The notes beneath the pieces are model-generated. The model worked only from the letters and a program-made list of their open reading frames with translations. It searched no databases and had not been told where the DNA came from. A DNA stretch of 64,000 nucleotides, from NCBI RefSeq assembly GCF_042684585.1, contig NZ_JBHULS010000003.1, positions 310,001-374,000 on the forward strand, written 5' to 3'. Shown in pieces: positions 46,801-55,365 of this stretch; within the stretch, counting starts at the first letter, position 1, and every line of letters starts with the position of its first letter. A program made the translations under genes and the position numbers. The DNA comes from Algorimicrobium sediminis. GTDB taxonomy: Bacteria; Bacteroidota; Bacteroidia; Flavobacteriales; Flavobacteriaceae.

Positions 46801-46945
46801 TGGAACTTTCCAAGGAATCTTTATTTCCTAAAAACTCATCGGTTGGTATTTCCTCAACAAATTCGTTATGCTTTAGCGCCTCAACAACCGAGCTATTCTC
46901 GTTTAGCTCTTCAACACTTTTCCAGTATTTCTTGTTTGATGACAT
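43835..46945 (-). CDS. actB: Alternative complex III subunit ActB (molybdopterin-oxidoreductase-like with Fe-S domain)
   Basis: Large peripheral subunit of ACIII made of a molybdoenzyme-like domain without cofactor (about 80-720) and a ferredoxin-like domain (about 760-1036). A twin-arginine signal TTRRDFLK (50-57) leads to a lipobox Cys71 (AAC). Four cysteine clusters are visible: CTGCGACVIAC, CQHCNHAPCETVC, CVGTRYCANNC and CSMCIQKTQK...CSAAC, which fit three 4Fe-4S and one 3Fe-4S cluster. Length 1036 is normal. It passes electrons from quinol to the hemes of ActA. Confidence 0.95.
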   Translation of the reverse strand: MSSNKKYWKSVEELNENSSVVEALKHNEFVEEIPTDEFLGNKDSLESSKTTRRDFLKYVGFSTAAASLAACEGPVIKSIPYVVQPNEIIPGVANYYATTIANGYDYASVLVKTREGRPIKIERNKLASTNGHANARVNASVLDLYDSMRLQGPMKSGEPMAWSDFNDEIKQKLTTISASGKAIVLLTQTFASPSTNKLVTSFSEKFTNVRHVQYDAISESAALDAFQAMYGERGLASYDFAKAMTIVSFGADFLGDWQGGGFEAGYAQNKVPTNGKMSRHIQFESNMSLTGANADKRWSLTPSQQKIALAKLYSAVVGGSVSGNLPQHIEDAIQKAASELRKAGSKGVVVTGIQDVNAQTVVLAINAYLKSEAFNPETPIKIRQGSNKEVQALLADMNAGNVGAIIMSGVNPMYTMPDSASFAEGLAKTDLSVSFTMKMDETALETEYQAAAPHYLESWGDVELKKGHFALMQPTIRPLFDTRQLQDFLLKMTDNNLSYHDYIKETWTASILNGTPFSEALHDGVHVSNEVATETNGMLNTNSEVSDGTTPVSAANAASALANTSVSGGFELTLYPKTSMGTGQQANNPWLQEMPDPLTRTSWDNYVTVSQADANELGIKNWNVADGGLNGSIVELTMNGVTVTAPALIQPGQAKGSVGLAFGYGRRAGLKEEMQTGVNAYPLYADFNPTPGAVNLTVVGGEHEFACVQLHNTLMGRGDIIKETTLEVFNTKDSKYWNVIPVVSLNHKETSVRSPEVDLWTEFDRSIGHHFNLSIDLNSCTGCGACVIACHAENNVPVVGREEVRRSRDMHWLRIDRYYSSEDTFEGDNTKKNDTMGLDIIGALSEMETAAENPQVVFQPIMCQHCNHAPCETVCPVAATVHGRQGQNQMAYNRCVGTRYCANNCPYKVRRFNWFLYNQNDEFDYHMNDDLGRMVLNPDVTVRSRGVMEKCSMCIQKTQKTILDAKRDGRVIKDGEFQTACSAACGTGAMVFGDVNDTESKVAELKKDKRMYHLLEHIGTKPNVMYQTKVRNTTEA

Positions 46946-47028
46946 ATTATATAATTGAATTACTTCTTATTAATTATTTATAATTTTAAAACCGCCTTTC
47001 GGAGATTTTGGTCTAGCAAGGCCTCTTT

Positions 47029-48324
47029 TTAATAATGACACTTACCACACTCCAACGCGCCCATTTGAGCTGCTGTTAATTCTTCTACGCCATACTTTTT
47101 AGATAATTCTTCATGAATTTTTTCGTAGTACGCGTTATCTTCCACCTTAACATTGGTGTCGCGGTGACAATTTATACACCAGCCCATGGTTAATGGCGAG
47201 TGCTGATACATAATTTCCATTTCTTCTACAGGACCATGACACGTTTGACATTCAATACCTGCCACAGAGACGTGCTGCGAGTGGTTAAAGTAAGCAAAAT
47301 CTGGAAGATTGTGAATACGCACCCATTTTACTGGCTGTGTTTCTCCGGTATATTCCTGCTCCTCATCGTCCCAGCCTACAGCTGCGTATAGCTTCTGAAT
47401 TTCGTTATCGTAAAATTCTTTACTGTATTCATCAGTAGCTGTTTCTGGAGAAACTTCGTAAATAGATTTATGACAATTCATACAAATATTTAAAGATGGG
47501 ATCCCGGAATGCTTGCTTACACGTGCGGACGAGTGACAATAATTACAATCGATACCATTATCGCCAGAGTGAATTTTGTGCGAAAAGTGAATTGGTTGTA
47601 CTGGCTGGTATCCTTGATCCACACCAACTTGCATAAAGTATCCATACACATAGTAGGCACTTGCAAGTAGCAACACCACAACCGATACAAAAACTAAAAA
47701 TTGATTTTTAACAAACGCTTTCCAAATTGGTGTTCCTTTGGTTTTTTGTACTGGAACGCCTTTTGCCTCTGCAAACCTGTTTAAAGTTTGCCTTACCAAC
47801 ACCAGTGCCATAGCCAATAATGCAAACAACACCGTTAAGGCTCCTAAGATTACCTTGTTGGAAACGCTATCGCCATCAGAAGCTGCAGCTCCCGCAGCTC
47901 CAGCCACCTCTGTAGCAACTACAGGTGCTGGCGGATCTTCGGCAGTATAAGCGTAAATATCGCTTAAATCCTGATCTGTTAATTGCGGATAAGCCGTCAT
48001 GGCAGCTCCACCGTATTCATTAAAAATTTTGTTGGCATACGCATCGCCAGACTTGATAACCGCGGCACTATTTCTAATCCACGCATTAAGCCACTCACGA
48101 TCTAAACCTTCCTCTTCCCACAAACGTTGTTCCACGTTTCGAAGAGCAGGCCCTGTCATTTTTTTATCTAGTTTATGACATGCCGCACAATTTGAGTTGA
48201 ATAGCTGTTTCCCTCTTACGGGATCGCCTTCTTGTGCCGAAAGTGTTGTTGAAAATGCTAATAAAATAACTAAACCTAAACGAAGAATGCCTTTGCTTAA
48301 TTTCCGGTGATTCACCTTTTTCAT
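47029..48324 (-). CDS. actA: Alternative complex III multiheme cytochrome c ActA with N-terminal monoheme domain
   Basis: Promoter-proximal gene of the act-cox operon. After a signal peptide (about 1-30) comes a monoheme cytochrome domain (CAACH near 45-49). An Ala/Gly-rich linker and two membrane helices (about 160-180 and 215-235) lead to the pentaheme domain with CNYCH, CMNCH, CQTCH, CINCH and CGKCH. That makes six CxxCH motifs, one more than the five of a classic ActA. The last motif is at the very C-terminus. TATTTTTG (minus, 48413-48406) is a -7 box about 80 bases upstream. Confidence 0.93.
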   Translation of the reverse strand: MKKVNHRKLSKGILRLGLVILLAFSTTLSAQEGDPVRGKQLFNSNCAACHKLDKKMTGPALRNVEQRLWEEEGLDREWLNAWIRNSAAVIKSGDAYANKIFNEYGGAAMTAYPQLTDQDLSDIYAYTAEDPPAPVVATEVAGAAGAAASDGDSVSNKVILGALTVLFALLAMALVLVRQTLNRFAEAKGVPVQKTKGTPIWKAFVKNQFLVFVSVVVLLLASAYYVYGYFMQVGVDQGYQPVQPIHFSHKIHSGDNGIDCNYCHSSARVSKHSGIPSLNICMNCHKSIYEVSPETATDEYSKEFYDNEIQKLYAAVGWDDEEQEYTGETQPVKWVRIHNLPDFAYFNHSQHVSVAGIECQTCHGPVEEMEIMYQHSPLTMGWCINCHRDTNVKVEDNAYYEKIHEELSKKYGVEELTAAQMGALECGKCHY

Positions 48325-48405
48325 ATTATCGATTGAATTAACTTCTATACTTTAGTATGGTTTTTCTATTCTTAAAAGAAAAAAATACAATAATAAAATC
48401 TCTTG

Positions 48406-48413
48406 CAAAAATA
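48406..48413 (-). promoter_or_regulatory. -7 promoter element of the act-cox operon
   Basis: TATTTTTG on the minus strand matches TAnnTTTG exactly; no clear -33 element. It would give an untranslated leader of about 75 bases before actA. Confidence 0.4.
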
Positions 48414-48511
48414 GTATTTAAAGTCCATTTTAGAAATGTTACCGAAGTGTTAATTGCTAATTTAGATAAATTCTAAATAACAATTATTTTAAATTTTTAC
48501 TTCTATTAGTA

Positions 48512-48519
48512 TACCTTTG
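48512..48519 (+). promoter_or_regulatory. -7 promoter element of the SPOR gene
   Basis: TACCTTTG is an exact TAnnTTTG match, 18 bases before the ATG of the SPOR gene and divergent from the act promoter. Confidence 0.45.
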
Positions 48520-48537
48520 TACTAAATACTATTGGAA

Positions 48538-48951
48538 ATGAAATTATTTAACCGCCCATTAAAACAATTCTTAAGCATCTGTTTTTTGCTAATAACCGGC
48601 ATATTTTATGGCCAAAATGGCCACGTTACCATAAACCAAGCATCTGAATTGGAACGTTTATTAGAAATTAAAAAAAATATGAATTTAACAGACACGGCAA
48701 CCGATCGGTATAAAATTCAAATTTTTTCAGGCAACCGTTCGGGCGCTTTGGAAGCCATAGCGCTTTTTAACGAAACTTTTTCCGAATGGCCAGCTATAGA
48801 TGTTTATGAAACACCAAATTACAAAGTATGGGTAGGTAGTTTTAGAAGTCGTTTAGAGGCAGACCGTGCTTTGGATAAAATAAAAGAAACCTTTAACGAC
48901 GCCTTTAGATTCCGGCCTAAAAAAGTAGAAAAACCACAGGACAAAAATTAA
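48538..48951 (+). CDS. SPOR-domain protein, exported
   Basis: 137 residues from the ATG at 48538 (a TTG two codons earlier is less likely). A signal peptide (about 1-26, ending GIFYGQ) is followed by a short helical segment and a SPOR domain (about 58-130) with DRYKIQIFSGNRSGA, YKVWVGSFRSRLEADRAL and FRFRPKK. SPOR domains bind denuded peptidoglycan, often at division sites. No other domain is present, so the role is probably septal or general wall binding. It is a single-gene unit with its own promoter and terminator, divergent from actA. Confidence 0.87.
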   Translation: MKLFNRPLKQFLSICFLLITGIFYGQNGHVTINQASELERLLEIKKNMNLTDTATDRYKIQIFSGNRSGALEAIALFNETFSEWPAIDVYETPNYKVWVGSFRSRLEADRALDKIKETFNDAFRFRPKKVEKPQDKN

Positions 48952-48984
48952 GGTGCATAAAAACACATCTAGATATTAAGAAAC

Positions 48985-49020
48985 AGCGCTTGTGAAACAT
49001 ATTTTCAAGCGCTTTTTTTT
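48985..49020 (+). terminator. Terminator of the SPOR gene
   Basis: AGCGCTTG (48985-48992) pairs with CAAGCGCT (49006-49013), followed by eight T residues. Confidence 0.85.
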
Positions 49021-49637
49021 ACACAAATTTTAAAAATACAAGCGTGCTAAACGAACCATTTTACTGCGTTACCAATTTTTTGATGCAGGATAAGAAAGTA
49101 ATTTTTCTGGGTAAACCGCGCACATTAATTGCCTACGTTGGCTCTTGTAACGCCTTTAAAAGTTTGCCGCTTAAGTTATAAAGTTCTACAAAAATCACAC
49201 AGGCCCGTAAATTGATAATAAGTGTATGGCTTCCTGTATTGGCCATTACACTTTAATGCATTGCTGTTAGAATGCCAGAGCTGGCATATTCTTTATCCTG
49301 TAATTTGGAAATTACCAGTTTGTACAGGCTTTGTTTCTGAACCATAACACTCCCCTCTACTCTTAAGTGTTGCACTTGGTATAACACTCATGCCAACAGG
49401 CACACCTACGCTAAAATCTGGTAGCGTAAAGGCTGTTTTGTTTGCTCATTACCACCGTAGGCAGCACCCAAAAGGACGTATCGCGCTAATTAAAAGATGT
49501 GGCAGTTAGTTTAATATCGCCAAGAAAACCCTCTTTCGCGTTAATTTGGCTTAAAAACACCCTTGCTTAAAGCCGAAAAAGCGGTCGTTTTTTCTATAAT
49601 TATGCCTTTAGATAAGTTGCTGCCAAAATAGAGGAAT
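49021..49637. other. 617-base stretch without an intact gene, possibly a decayed gene
   Basis: Bounded by the terminators of the SPOR gene and infB. No intact ORF or RNA gene was recognised. On the minus strand several fragments have protein-like composition but are broken by stops and frame changes: a 45-codon piece reading LPDFSVGVPVGMSVIPSA..., a piece with SLYKLVISKLQDKEY, and one with FVELYNLSGKLLKAL. The last resembles part of type IX secretion C-terminal sorting domains. A pseudogene of a secreted protein is a reasonable but unproven reading. Confidence 0.4.
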
Positions 49638-49670
49638 AAAAAAAGAGAGGTATTTTACCTCTCTTTTTTT
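49638..49670 (-). terminator. Terminator of rimP-nusA-infB
   Basis: AAAAAAAGAGAGGTA and TACCTCTCTTTTTTT form a 15-bp stem with a three-base loop (49638-49670), just after the infB stop codon. Confidence 0.9.
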
Positions 49671-49690
49671 TCAATTATGTTTAGAAAACC

Positions 49691-52540
49691 TTATTTCAGT
49701 TTCTTTTTAACTTCTACTTCATGATAAGCTTCAATGATGTCGTTTTCTTTCAGATCGTTGTAGTTTTTAATTTGCATACCACAATCGTAGCCTTTAGAAA
49801 CCTCTTTAACATCGTCTTTAAATCGTTTTAAAGATGCTAATTCACCTGTGTAAACAACCACACCATCTCTAATTAAACGTATGCTTGAATTTCTGAAAAT
49901 TTTACCAGTTAACACCATACAACCTGCAATACTACCAATTTTAGAAACTTTAAAGATTTCTCTAATTTCGGCTGTACCGGTAACTTCTTCTTTAAGCTCT
50001 GGCGACAACATGCCTTCCATGGCATCTTTCAGATCGTTTATAGCATCGTAAATAATAGAATAGGTACGGATGTCTATTTCTTCCTTGTCGGCAATACTTC
50101 TGGCATTACCCATTGGGCGTACGTTAAATCCAATAATAATAGCATCGGATGCAGAAGCCAACAGCACATCGCTTTCGGTAATTGGACCTACACCTTTATG
50201 GATGATATTTACTTGAATTTCCTCGGTTGATAATTTTTGGAAAGAATCTGTTAATGCCTCTACAGAACCGTCCACATCTCCTTTCAAGATAATATTTAGT
50301 TCTTGGAAATCGCCTAAAGCAATTCGGCGGCCAATTTCGTCTAGTGTAATATGGCGTTGTGTTCTAACAGATTGTTCGCGCTGTAATTGGGTACGTTTGG
50401 TTGCAATTTGTTTTGCTTCCCGCTCGTCTTCAAATACATTAAATTTATCGCCTGCTTGTGGCGCACCATCCAGACCCAAAATAGATACCGGCGTGGACGG
50501 TCCTGCTTGTTTAATATCGTTACCGCGCTCATCTTGCATGGCTTTAATTTTACCGCTGTTTTTACCAGCTAAAACATAGTCGCCTATTTTTAAAGTTCCG
50601 GCTTGTACCAGTACTGTAGACACATACCCGCGGCCTTTATCTAAAAAGGCTTCTACCACGGTACCCGAGGCGCGTTTATTTGGATTGGCTTTAAGCTCTA
50701 ACAATTCGGCTTCTAACAATACTTTTTCCAAAAGTTCTTTAACACCTAAACCTGTTTTAGCCGAAATATCTTGCGATTGGATTTTACCACCCCAGTCTTC
50801 CACTAATAAGTTCATTTGTGCCAGACTGTCCTTAATTTTTTCCGGATTTGCCGTTGGACGGTCTATTTTATTTATCGCAAAAACAATTGGAACACCGGCT
50901 GCTTGCGCGTGGGAGATAGCTTCCTTGGTTTGTGGCATTATATCATCGTCTGCTGCAATAACAATTATGGCAATATCTGTTACTTGGGCACCACGTGCAC
51001 GCATAGCCGTAAAGGCCTCGTGACCAGGTGTGTCTAAAAAGGCAATTTTTTGACCATTTTCTAGTTGCACACCGTAAGCACCAATATGCTGCGTAATACC
51101 ACCGGACTCACCGGCAATGACATTTTCCTGGCGAATGTTATCCAATAAGGACGTTTTACCATGATCTACGTGCCCCATTACGGTTACAATAGGTGCGCGT
51201 TCTACTAAATCCTCTGGTTTATCTTCAGATACTTCAATAGCATCTTCAATACCAGTGGTTATAAATTCTACTTCGTAGCCAAATTCGTCTGCTACAATAG
51301 TAAGTGTTTCTGCATCCAAACGCTGGTTCATGGTAACCATCATACCCAAGGACATACACGCTGAAATAATTTGCGTTACCTGTACATCCATCATGGTAGC
51401 CATTTCGCTAGCTGTAACAAATTCTGTTACTTTTAGTATTTTACTTTCTGCAGATGCTGCTTGTAAGTCTTTTTCGGTTTGTTCGCGGTGCTGGTCGCGT
51501 TTATCACGACGGTATTTTGCACCTTTTCCTTTATTGGATTTACCTTGAAGTTTTTCAAGAGTTTCCCGAACTTGCTTTTGTACGTCTTCCTCGCTAGGCT
51601 CTTCTTTTACAACCGGACGACGGCCTTTTCCTGGTTTGCCTTTAAAGCGGTCGTTACCACCGCGTGAAGGGGCGGCTCCGGTAGATCCCGGGGCTCCCGC
51701 TTTGCTAATTCTACGACGTTTTTTCTTAGGGTCGGACGTTTTATCTTTATCGTCTTTCTTTTTCTTCGGCTTTTTAAATTGCGATAAATCTATTTTTTCA
51801 CCTGCAATTTTTGGCCCAGACAATTTTTGGTATTGTGTTTTTACGTGCTCCTCCACAGGTGCCTCTGGCGCAGACGCTTCTGTTTGTTTTGTAGGTGGCG
51901 CTTTTACAGCCTCCGTTTTTTGAGCAGCTTCTTTTTTAGGCGCTTCTTTAGGCTTTTCAGGACTTACCTTTTCAGCTTTCGGTGCTTCCGCTTTTGGTGT
52001 ATGGGCAGGCTTAGAAGATGGCGTGTCCTCTAGCTGTGATTTTACCGGCGGTTTTTCCACAGATTTAGCGTCTGGTGTTTTAGCACTGGCTGTGTTGCTT
52101 GCTGCTGGTGTGGCAGGTGTAGCAACAGGGGTTTCGTCTTTGGTGTTTTCGGCCTTTTTAGTTTTGGCCTCCAAATCGATTTTACCTACTTGTTTTGGCC
52201 CAGAAAGTTTTGTTTTCGCCTTAACAACTTCAGCTTCTTTGGCTTTAGCTAATGCTTCGCGCTCCGCTTTTTCCTTTTCTTTTGCCTCTAATTCTCGTTC
52301 ACGCTGTAGCCGTATCGCTTCTTTTTCCTTTTGCTTGGCTTCACTAACTTCTTGAGATGCCATTTTTTTATTGGCATCTGTTTGAAATTCGTTTGAAAGC
52401 ACATCAAAAGTTTCTTGCGAAATTTTTGTTGTTGGACGTTTCTCTATCTCTATACCTTTGGAATCTAGGAACTCCACGGCACGATCTAAAGAAATGTTTA
52501 GCTCACGTAATACTTTATTTAATCTAATTGTTTCAGCCAT
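49691..52540 (-). CDS. infB: Translation initiation factor IF-2
   Basis: GTPase that places initiator tRNA on the small ribosomal subunit. The N-terminus has the IF2N domain (IRLNKVLRELNISLDRAVEFL, 5-25), then about 330 residues of low-complexity Lys/Glu/Ala/Pro-rich linker. The G domain follows with GHVDHGKTSL, DTPGHEAF and NKIDRP, then the beta-barrel and C-terminal domains with IIHKGVGPITESDV. Length 949 is normal for Bacteroidota, whose linker is long. It is the last gene of the rimP-nusA-infB operon, 29 bases after nusA. Confidence 0.97.
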   Translation of the reverse strand: MAETIRLNKVLRELNISLDRAVEFLDSKGIEIEKRPTTKISQETFDVLSNEFQTDANKKMASQEVSEAKQKEKEAIRLQRERELEAKEKEKAEREALAKAKEAEVVKAKTKLSGPKQVGKIDLEAKTKKAENTKDETPVATPATPAASNTASAKTPDAKSVEKPPVKSQLEDTPSSKPAHTPKAEAPKAEKVSPEKPKEAPKKEAAQKTEAVKAPPTKQTEASAPEAPVEEHVKTQYQKLSGPKIAGEKIDLSQFKKPKKKKDDKDKTSDPKKKRRRISKAGAPGSTGAAPSRGGNDRFKGKPGKGRRPVVKEEPSEEDVQKQVRETLEKLQGKSNKGKGAKYRRDKRDQHREQTEKDLQAASAESKILKVTEFVTASEMATMMDVQVTQIISACMSLGMMVTMNQRLDAETLTIVADEFGYEVEFITTGIEDAIEVSEDKPEDLVERAPIVTVMGHVDHGKTSLLDNIRQENVIAGESGGITQHIGAYGVQLENGQKIAFLDTPGHEAFTAMRARGAQVTDIAIIVIAADDDIMPQTKEAISHAQAAGVPIVFAINKIDRPTANPEKIKDSLAQMNLLVEDWGGKIQSQDISAKTGLGVKELLEKVLLEAELLELKANPNKRASGTVVEAFLDKGRGYVSTVLVQAGTLKIGDYVLAGKNSGKIKAMQDERGNDIKQAGPSTPVSILGLDGAPQAGDKFNVFEDEREAKQIATKRTQLQREQSVRTQRHITLDEIGRRIALGDFQELNIILKGDVDGSVEALTDSFQKLSTEEIQVNIIHKGVGPITESDVLLASASDAIIIGFNVRPMGNARSIADKEEIDIRTYSIIYDAINDLKDAMEGMLSPELKEEVTGTAEIREIFKVSKIGSIAGCMVLTGKIFRNSSIRLIRDGVVVYTGELASLKRFKDDVKEVSKGYDCGMQIKNYNDLKENDIIEAYHEVEVKKKLK

Positions 52541-52569
52541 AAATCGCCTTTAATATAACCTAATATATG

Positions 52570-53802
52570 TTATTCTTCAAATTCTTCCCTAAGAATTCTA
52601 ATTACTTCATTAATTGTTTCTTCTTCCAAGTCGGTTCTCTTTACCAAATCTTGCACATCGCGTTCAAGAATACTTTTGGCTGTATCTAATCCAACTTTAC
52701 TAAACTCCTCAATAATCCACGGTTCTATTTCGTCGCGGAACTCGGATAGTTCTACATCTTCCTCGGCACCTTCTCTAAATACATCTATTTCGTAACCCGT
52801 AAGTTGGCCTGCTAAACGAATGTTATGACCGCTTCGCCCAATGGCTTTGCTTACCTCCTCTGGTTTTAAAATAGCTTCTGCACGTTTGTTTTCTTCGTCT
52901 ATTTTTATAGATGTTACACGGGCCGGACTTAAGGCTCTGGTAATATACAGCGGTAAGTTACTTGTGTAGTTTATAACATCTATATTTTCATTGCCTAATT
53001 CGCGCACAATACCGTGTATTCGGGAACCTTTCATACCTACACAGGCACCAACAGGGTCTATTCTGTCGTCGTAGGAATCCACAGCCACTTTAGCCTTTTC
53101 ACCTGGTATTCTTACAACATTTTTAATGGTAATTAAGCCATCAAAAACCTCTGGAATTTCTTGTTCAAACAGCTTTTCTAGAAAAACTGGTGCGGTTCTA
53201 GACATAATTATGGCTGGTTTGTTGCCTTTTAGATCTACCGATTCTATAATACCTCTTACGTTATCGCCTTTTCTAAAAAAGTCTGATGGTATTTGTTTTT
53301 CTTTAGGAAGAATAATTTCATTCCCTTCGTCGTCCAGCAAAATAACTGCTCTGTGGCGAATATGGTGTACCTCGGCGGTATAAATTTCGCCAACCAAATC
53401 TTTAAATTGTTTGTAGATGTTGGTATTATCGTGCTCGTGAATTTTAGAAATTAGGTTTTGTCTTAAAGCTAAAATAGAACGACGGCCTAAATCTATTAAT
53501 TTTACTTCTTCCGAAACGTCTTCACCTACTTCAAAATCTGGTTCTATTTTTCGGGCTTCCGACAGGGAAATTTCTTGATTAGGATCCTCTACTTCTCCAT
53601 CTGCAACCACCACACGATTTCTCCATATTTCTAAATCGCCTTTATCTGGGTTTATAATAATATCAAAATTATCATCATCTCCAAACTTCTTTTTAAGCGC
53701 ATTTCTAAAAACATCTTCTAAAATCGCCATTAACGTTACACGATCGATTAATTTATCGTCTTTAAACTCCGAAAATGAATCAATTAACGCAAGATTCTCC
53801 AT
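52570..53802 (-). CDS. nusA: Transcription termination/antitermination factor NusA
   Basis: Binds RNA polymerase and modulates pausing, termination and antitermination. The N-terminal polymerase-binding domain (about 1-125), S1 domain (about 130-200), and two KH domains (about 210-345, with VGACVGMKGSRI and AIGRSGHNIRLAG) are present. The short C-terminus lacks the acidic repeats of E. coli NusA. Length 410 is typical of the group. It sits 13 bases after rimP and 29 before infB. Confidence 0.97.
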   Translation of the reverse strand: MENLALIDSFSEFKDDKLIDRVTLMAILEDVFRNALKKKFGDDDNFDIIINPDKGDLEIWRNRVVVADGEVEDPNQEISLSEARKIEPDFEVGEDVSEEVKLIDLGRRSILALRQNLISKIHEHDNTNIYKQFKDLVGEIYTAEVHHIRHRAVILLDDEGNEIILPKEKQIPSDFFRKGDNVRGIIESVDLKGNKPAIIMSRTAPVFLEKLFEQEIPEVFDGLITIKNVVRIPGEKAKVAVDSYDDRIDPVGACVGMKGSRIHGIVRELGNENIDVINYTSNLPLYITRALSPARVTSIKIDEENKRAEAILKPEEVSKAIGRSGHNIRLAGQLTGYEIDVFREGAEEDVELSEFRDEIEPWIIEEFSKVGLDTAKSILERDVQDLVKRTDLEEETINEVIRILREEFEE

Positions 53803-53815
53803 ATCTCTTTCTGAA

Positions 53816-54277
53816 TTAAAATTTTATCATAACTTTTGCTTCTACAATATCTTGGTAGGCAATTTCCGCCTTTTTTTCTACGGTAACCTTCCCTTTACCT
53901 ACAGGTTTGGGCTCGCGCGCCTTCCACTGCAGGGTTAGGTGGGTGTTTGTAGCTTCAATAAGCGTTCCCGCCAAGGCTTGTTCTGTTGTTTGTAATTCCA
54001 GATCTCTACCCACATTTTTAATGTATTGCCTTACATGCACTAGCGGTGCCGTAGCACCAGCCGAGGCTACTTCTAAAGAGAAATCGTGCTCATCCCGATC
54101 TATATTGTGTTCTATGGCCCGACTTATAAACACGCAATCGTCCACGGTTACACCGTTGTCGCCATCAATAATAACACTTATAGCATTTTCTGGATTCATA
54201 GAAAATTCTATTAAAAATAAATCCGTTCGCTCTTCTAAAGCATTATTAAGCAAGGTTTTTACTGTTTCTCTCAACAT
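53816..54277 (-). CDS. rimP: Ribosome maturation factor RimP
   Basis: Helps the 30S subunit mature. The N-terminal alpha/beta domain with VIIDGDNGVTVDDCVFISRAIE (about 35-56) and LEVASAGATAPL (about 68-79) and the SH3-like C-terminal domain are present. Length 153 is normal. It opens the operon. Its leader carries a perfect terminator-type hairpin (54300-54325) 23 bases before the ATG. Confidence 0.95.
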   Translation of the reverse strand: MLRETVKTLLNNALEERTDLFLIEFSMNPENAISVIIDGDNGVTVDDCVFISRAIEHNIDRDEHDFSLEVASAGATAPLVHVRQYIKNVGRDLELQTTEQALAGTLIEATNTHLTLQWKAREPKPVGKGKVTVEKKAEIAYQDIVEAKVMIKF

Positions 54278-54299
54278 AGGTAATACAAAAAGTTGGTAT

Positions 54300-54325
54300 A
54301 AAAAGAGGGGACATTAGGTCCCCTC
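54300..54325 (-). terminator. Terminator-like hairpin in the leader of rimP-nusA-infB
   Basis: On the minus strand GAGGGGAC (54325-54318) and GTCCCCTC (54312-54305 region) form an 8-bp GC-rich stem with a five-base loop, followed by TTTTT. No gene on this strand ends nearby, and a -7 box lies upstream, so it falls inside the operon leader. It is a candidate attenuator. Confidence 0.6.
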
Positions 54326-54349
54326 ATTTAATCTTTTCTTACAACGGTG

Positions 54350-54357
54350 CAAACATA
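54350..54357 (-). promoter_or_regulatory. -7 promoter element of rimP-nusA-infB
   Basis: TATGTTTG on the minus strand is an exact TAnnTTTG match, about 72 bases before the rimP ATG. No good -33 element was found. Confidence 0.45.
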
Positions 54358-54447
54358 CAATAATTTAATTGAATTCCATAATGATTAAAATATCAATTTT
54401 TATTCATAGCTTTAAAGCATCTAACCAATCCTTTAAAACGTGACCAT

Positions 54448-55272
54448 ATGAAACGAATTCTTGTCCCTACGGATTTTTCCAAAGAAGCAGAACAAGCCTT
54501 AAAAGTAGCCGCACAACTAGCAAAAAAGCACGATTGCGAAATTTATTTGCTGCACATGTTGGAGCTTCCGCTAGACCAAATTGACGCCTTAAGCCAATAT
54601 AGCGAACTTCCGGAGGCTATGTTTTTTATGAAATTAGCCCACCAAAAATTTGAAAAAACCATGAGTCAAGAATATTTAAAAGGCTTGACAGTGCATGAAA
54701 CAGTAGATTTTAATAAAACTTTTACAGGAATTTCTGACACCTGCAAAACACATAACATAGATTTAATTGTTATGGGTTCCCATGGCGCCAACGGATTTAA
54801 GGAAATGTTTATTGGATCGAATACCGAAAAAGTAGTGCGCACATCTGAAATTCCAGTTTTAGTTATAAAAAACGAACATGACAATTTTGAAATAAACAAC
54901 TTTGTTTTTGCATCCGATTTTAAAAACGACAACAAAGGCACCTATTTACAAGCCGTTAATTTAGCTAAAATTCTAGACGCCAAAATACATTTGTTATTTG
55001 TAAACACCGCTAATAACTTTATTACAACCAACACAGCAAAAGCCCGAATCCTCGATTTTATTGCAGGCAGTAACTTTGAAAATTATACCATTTCTATTTA
55101 CAATGACGACAGTGTAGAGAAAGGCATTTTAAATTTTTCGCACATTGTAAATGCAGACCTAATAGGCATTAGCACGCATGGCAGACAAGGTATTGCACAT
55201 TTTTTTAACGGTAGTATTAGCGAGGATTTAGTAAATCATGCTAAAAGACCCGTTATTACCTTTAAAATTTAA
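54448..55272 (+). CDS. Universal stress protein, tandem UspA domains
   Basis: 274 residues with two UspA domains in tandem (about 1-143 and 150-274). The first shows RILVPTDFSKEAEQAL (3-18) and VMGSHGANGFKEMFIGSNTEKVVR, the ATP-binding GxxG-9x-G(S/T) type motif. The second is more diverged (FVFASDFKN..., GISTHGRQGIAHFFNGS). It is a cytoplasmic stress protein of unknown mechanism. Transcribed alone, divergent from rimP and convergent with the tRNA gene, sharing a bidirectional terminator. Confidence 0.92.
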   Translation: MKRILVPTDFSKEAEQALKVAAQLAKKHDCEIYLLHMLELPLDQIDALSQYSELPEAMFFMKLAHQKFEKTMSQEYLKGLTVHETVDFNKTFTGISDTCKTHNIDLIVMGSHGANGFKEMFIGSNTEKVVRTSEIPVLVIKNEHDNFEINNFVFASDFKNDNKGTYLQAVNLAKILDAKIHLLFVNTANNFITTNTAKARILDFIAGSNFENYTISIYNDDSVEKGILNFSHIVNADLIGISTHGRQGIAHFFNGSISEDLVNHAKRPVITFKI

Positions 55273-55365
55273 AATGCTTTTTACTGGGTTTAGGTTTAAC
55301 CCGAAACAGCCATTTTACACGATAAGATGACCTTAAATTTTAGAAAAAGGTTTAAAACCAAAAAA

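Noticed and set aside
50685..52355. Several plus-strand open frames of 60-110 codons opposite infB
   Set aside because: They mirror the low-complexity Lys/Ala/Glu linker of IF-2 and carry no recognisable domains or start context.
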